Source: Allacma fusca (Eukaryota; Arthropoda; Collembola; Symphypleona; Sminthuridae). Taken from it: a stretch of 64,000 nt of DNA. The stretch lies in NCBI GenBank assembly GCA_947179485.1, contig OX359245.1:81083067-81147066 (forward strand), written 5' to 3'. The notes beneath the pieces are model-generated. The model had not been told where the DNA came from. It saw only the letters and a program-made list of their open reading frames with translations, and did not search any database. A program made the position numbers and the translations under genes. Shown in pieces: positions 59,619 to 64,000 of this stretch (its first letter is position 1; every line of letters begins with the position of its first letter).

Positions 59619-62190
59619 TAAGAATTGAAATGAATTGGTATATAACAATCGAACTTGTCTTTAATTCTGTAAGTTTCTTTGTACCCTTTGGTAACCTTGG
59701 TCTCCCGTTACCAGATAGCTCAAAGCCATTCCTGTCTGTAAGGCATTACTATTTGAAAATTGTTAGAATTTAGGATTTATATTTTTAAAAAAACGATAAG
59801 ATAAAATGAAATATAAATCTTACATTATACCACCTTATAAAATTTGTAGATACTAATGGTTCAAAAATAGTAGATTTTTTTTTATCATGACGTTCTATGC
59901 TTAAGTTGTATTTTACTTTAAAAATATGTCCGGTCATGGCGAGTTCGTTACAAAATTAATTACGAAATTTTGTTCAACCAATTTTGCCGGCGTTCCGTAT
60001 AGTGTCTATAGACTCTATTGTAGTGAAGTTGTTATTTAGAATTTATTGATTTCACCATCGAGTGAGAGCTAACAGATTAACCTCACAAGATCCCATCTTA
60101 AAATACGCTACTTGCAATACAATGTGTAATTTAATTTAGTATCTATATAAGTACGGAATTAAAATTTAATTGACTTAGTTTCTGAAGGATACTGTTGTTG
60201 AAGAATTGTTTAAATAAAATTTTGTTTGCATAAGCGTGTGTGACCAAATATTTAATCCTTATGAAATTTGCTTGGATTTTCCAGACGCTCAACTTACAAT
60301 AAGAACTTTTGTACCATGTGATAAAAAATAACCGTTGCATAATGTATGCTGTAGTTTTAAAGCTTCTAGCAGTAATGATTAATCCTATCAATTATTATGG
60401 TAATTATTATAGTAGTACTTTGTATCATGATTTCAAAACATACTACATTCAAACAAGACAAGCTTAATATTATAAACTTCGTCGTCATTTAAATTTCTAT
60501 GAGACTCGTAAATACAGGCTAGAATTTATTTTAGCATCTGCTTTGTCAATATGCAAAGTAACTTGTAATTACAGTCTAGTTCACGGCTTAAAGCAGGACA
60601 CAATTAACTAATTTATGTATTAATATTTTAATGTACTATTTGGGTATTCTATTTTTATATAATATTTATTTAATATTTGTATGTAAGATTTTACCGGATA
60701 TACCCGGTAACAGTTTCGGGTCCTGTGAGTTGTGACTCGGGTGATACTTGTGATTTGAGTGGAACTCGCTTTTGCCGTGTTAGTAAGGGATCAATAATGA
60801 ATAATTGGAAATGGAATAATTTCATGAGTACTTTTAATTTACTTATTGTGAGTCCAATGAGGATTGAGAAAAAACTAGAATTTTATTTAACGGTTGTTCA
60901 ATCCTTTCATTCTTATCTAACCTAATGTAATGTAATTGAACCTATTGTCCCTCCTACATGTTAACTGTCTACACATAGATACACACAAGAAACGTAAAAA
61001 ATATATGCCTGCGCGAATTAGTTACTTCCCTTTGTTAGTAGTAATTTAAAAAAGTAATAACTCAAACAATGTAACTGTAAAGCAGGAGACTTGCAAAGAA
61101 ATTTTCAAAAATTGCCTTAAATGTTTTTTCACTGACTAACTTTCAAAATAATATTTACATAATATAATAATATCCATATAATCAGCATATTTGCTACTAT
61201 ATATACATATAATATATAACGAAGAGCACGTCTTATCATCAGTGGATGTGAGTTGATATTAGCGCCATCTAGTTAAAACATAATTGCCCTCTAATATGTT
61301 CGAAAAAGAAAAGTAATGTTTTCAAAAGTAGTTAAAACTTCGTTATGGCACGTCGTACAGTTATTGAGTAAGACTATCGTTATGAAAAAACTTAAAGATA
61401 ACAGAAACTAGTAGGATAAATAAGATAATTATACGTACATATATAGCTTGATACGCTAACAAGAACGATTTATTTCTTCTCAAATTCGACTACAATGAAG
61501 CAGCCATGCTATTATTGGAAATTGCTAAAATTTACATTAAACATGTATTATAAGAATTCCATGCAAAGTGCATGAAAAAGTACAGTAATCTAGCCCCATG
61601 TTCGTATTACCGCGGCAATAACTATCAATTCGTTATGTGCATTCCATACTTTTAGACAACATATTTTTAATTAAAAAGTTAGTTTATAATAGGAAATATT
61701 TTTTGCATTAAATGCCACTATAAGAGCATATCCATATTACATGTTTTTTCTCCAGCTTTTATAAAACACTCTGAATACACTCGTTATAAAAACCCCCAAT
61801 TATTAATCTACGGATGTATAAAAAATTACGCTACACATTTTAACAGTATAAGTGCAGAAATAGTAACTGAACCATGCATGCAGAAACTAATTATATATAT
61901 TGGTCCTCTCAATAAAGTACCACATTCCCACATATATATTTCTCACCAGCAAACAGTCTCACAGGAAAACCTATTCCCGAGCATGCCTGCAAAAATCGCT
62001 TGGAGTACAGATGGATCTTCCCAGCGTTTTCATGGATTTTTTGAGCGAACAAAGACACCAAGACAACGCATGAGATCCAAAGGGTAGCTCGGGAATGGTG
62101 ATGCAGCAAACTGCCGCATTGACACCAGAATCATTGGAATAAAAGTTATTGTTAAGGTTACTAGCATGGCTGGGAAGATTATCATAGTAT
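59619..62190. other. 3' flank of IR2, no further gene
   Basis: A candidate polyadenylation signal AATAAA lies at 60213, conserved with IR1. Short frames such as 60677-60925 are not preserved in the duplicate. 61180-61225 is an AT-rich simple sequence. Confidence 0.55.
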
Positions 62191-64000
62191 AAGCTTGAAA
62201 AGACATCAGAACTGCGATTGGAAGGTTTAAATACCCGCTCAACGTTGAGTCTATTTTAGTCTACCAAATGTGCTGGAAATCAGTTTAGCTTGATAAATAG
62301 TACGAAATATTTTAGTTCAATCCTTTCACAGTTTCCAAAGTCAATACATAATTCCACTGGTACTTGGGCGCTGCAGACAGAATAGCTTAAAGCATTGTAT
62401 TGTCTGCTGGCAGTTAATTTTCTTTAAACTATTTTCGAATTTTACTCCAATATCACGCAGACAACCCAACACATCCGGACCCGGATATTGTTGCATCAAC
62501 GGTAATGTGAACTTATAATACTATTATATGTGAACTTTATAATTTACAAATTTAGTGCTGTTTTTCTTGGGGTGGAGGGTCAAATTATTATGAATAGTAT
62601 GACAAGAACCTTTGGTAATTACTGTATATTTACATCTTTTAGAGAATATATTTGGATTCAAGTACATTCACTTCTGTGTGCGAAAAGGTTTGCTATAATT
62701 TTGATATTGTGCTATTCTGGATATTTATGTTAACTGATGAATAATAGATTATAATTTGTCTAAGTAACGTCAAGCGGATATTACTAAAAACCGTGTAACA
62801 ACCATTTTTCGGGTTGATTCCTCGAATTGTTTATTACACTTGTGCTCCTTGAGGTGTTCTTGTTAATGTATTTGCGGGTCAGCGTCACCTCAGCCATATC
62901 ATTTGCATTGTTCTATTTCCACTGACCAGTAGTGGAATCGTTTAAGGATTGAAGTAAGCTATAACTTTTATTATTCCAAATAAACTCCGAAAATTTCCCA
63001 AAATAGACAGAACGACAGTAAAGTCGTAATAACTAATTATTGCATTAATATTTTATACATAAATATTAGTTGTTGCCATACTTCAAAAATATAAATAATT
63101 CAGTGTTGTCCAATAATGGCTGTTAGGATGTAGAGTTGATGGCATTATTTATACAACATGATTGATTACTTACACACCGTCCTAGTCCTGGCTTTATCCA
63201 TCTATACTCAATGTTGTGTAAATGCTGTATTTGAAGCTGAAGTAGATACTTCTATATATTTCTATTTTTGGCATGTGTCAGCAACTGTAAGACTTAGATC
63301 AAATACATATTTCTAAAATGTACTACATTGACATATGCGAATATTTAAGTTCACAGGGGCAAGAAACGTAAATGGAGAACATTTTTATAAGAATTTGGAT
63401 TTTTTCTACTTTCGATTCCCTTAAACAATATCATTTACAGACAAGAAATCCGTTATAACGAATGTTGACCAATCCGCACGGATAAAGTAACCAATGCGCT
63501 GCAAAAAAAACCAACAGTGACTAACTTAGGCAAAACAGTAATAGATGATCAAAACTAAGATGAATACGAGTTGGAACACATACATACATATTTCGTAAAT
63601 ACCAATATGAAACAGTTCATGTGCAATGTTTGCAAAGTTCCAGCAGACACAATTTAAATACCGTCTTTTTCTAGTTAAGAGAGTTCGAGGTTCAGGTGAG
63701 CAAAAACAATTTCAATTAATTTATCAAGCTTTCAAGCTCTCAAACAGGGAACTTCCTTAGGGATAAATATTTTATGAGTGTATTTGTTGTCATTATTCAA
63801 TCGTTGCAGGATCCTTGTAGCCAAACATAACATTTACGCAACACTTGTAACATAAAACCTAAACGTCTTAATTGTACGGTTTTTCTAGTTTGAAGTTTTT
63901 CTTCAGTCCGTTAACCAAATTCAAATAATTTTTGCAGAAGCCAGTCCGTTTTTGTAATTAAGATTGTCTCCATCTCTCCAGACATTTGTGATAGCAAACA
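62191..64000. other. Intergenic, no gene recognised
   Basis: No coding region, RNA gene or definable repeat could be supported in this end stretch. Confidence 0.5.

Larger units (their letters stand above)
57045..62190. repeat. Segmental duplication block W, copy 2 (carries IR2)
   Basis: Counterpart of 7283-12800. It retains the 50 bases lost in IR1 and lacks the transposon fragment seen at 12082-12692. Confidence 0.88.

Noticed and set aside
60677-60925. 82-residue frame as a small gene downstream of IR2
   Set aside because: It has no counterpart in the duplicated block, no recognisable features and ordinary AT-rich composition.

Overview
This is a eukaryotic window, almost certainly from an arthropod genome. 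It has no operons or ribosome-binding sites. It is AT-rich, spliceosomal introns are visible, most of it is intergenic and repetitive, and the recognisable genes belong to the arthropod ionotropic receptor (IR) family. My best guess is a springtail (Collembola), based on the style of the IR expansion; this rests on family resemblance only.

Layout. (i) 1-2100: no gene, one short tandem repeat. (ii) 2100-12800: copy 1 of a segmental duplication. It carries IR pseudogene IR1 (7703-9836), broken by one 50-bp deletion, plus a hAT-like insertion and a SINE-like insertion. (iii) 13.2-23.2 kb: an IR relic, old repeats, and one or two small secreted-protein genes (18052-18735). (iv) 23298-32984: an IR pseudogene of a second clade, split by an 8.4-kb foldback element made of about 585 copies of a 13-mer facing about 30 copies of a 15-mer. 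(v) 33-41 kb: nested hAT-like elements, including a 4.9-kb composite. (vi) 42064-42754: the best-preserved small secreted six-cysteine protein gene. (vii) 43.5-49.6 kb: further hAT-like elements around and inside a second clade-2 IR pseudogene (46541-48544). (viii) 50.3-62.2 kb: copy 2 of the segmental duplication, with a solo LTR, a decayed secreted-protein gene and the only intact IR gene, IR2 (57474-59618, 714 aa).

The locus is a birth-and-death cluster of chemosensory-type genes: at least five IR copies or fragments and four copies of a small secreted protein, of which about one IR and one or two secreted-protein genes look usable. Much of the rest is non-autonomous DNA transposons. For at least ten of them I could read both inverted termini and 8-bp target duplications directly, and paralogous empty sites confirm several insertions. 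No transposase gene is present in the window.

The most unusual structure is the giant 13-mer array. Its outer edges are inverted repeats flanked by a 9-bp direct repeat, so it is a transposable element whose subterminal motif has run away into a satellite. Most neighbouring hAT-like elements have the same plan on a small scale: each carries its own short keyword motif, repeated and inverted between the two ends.
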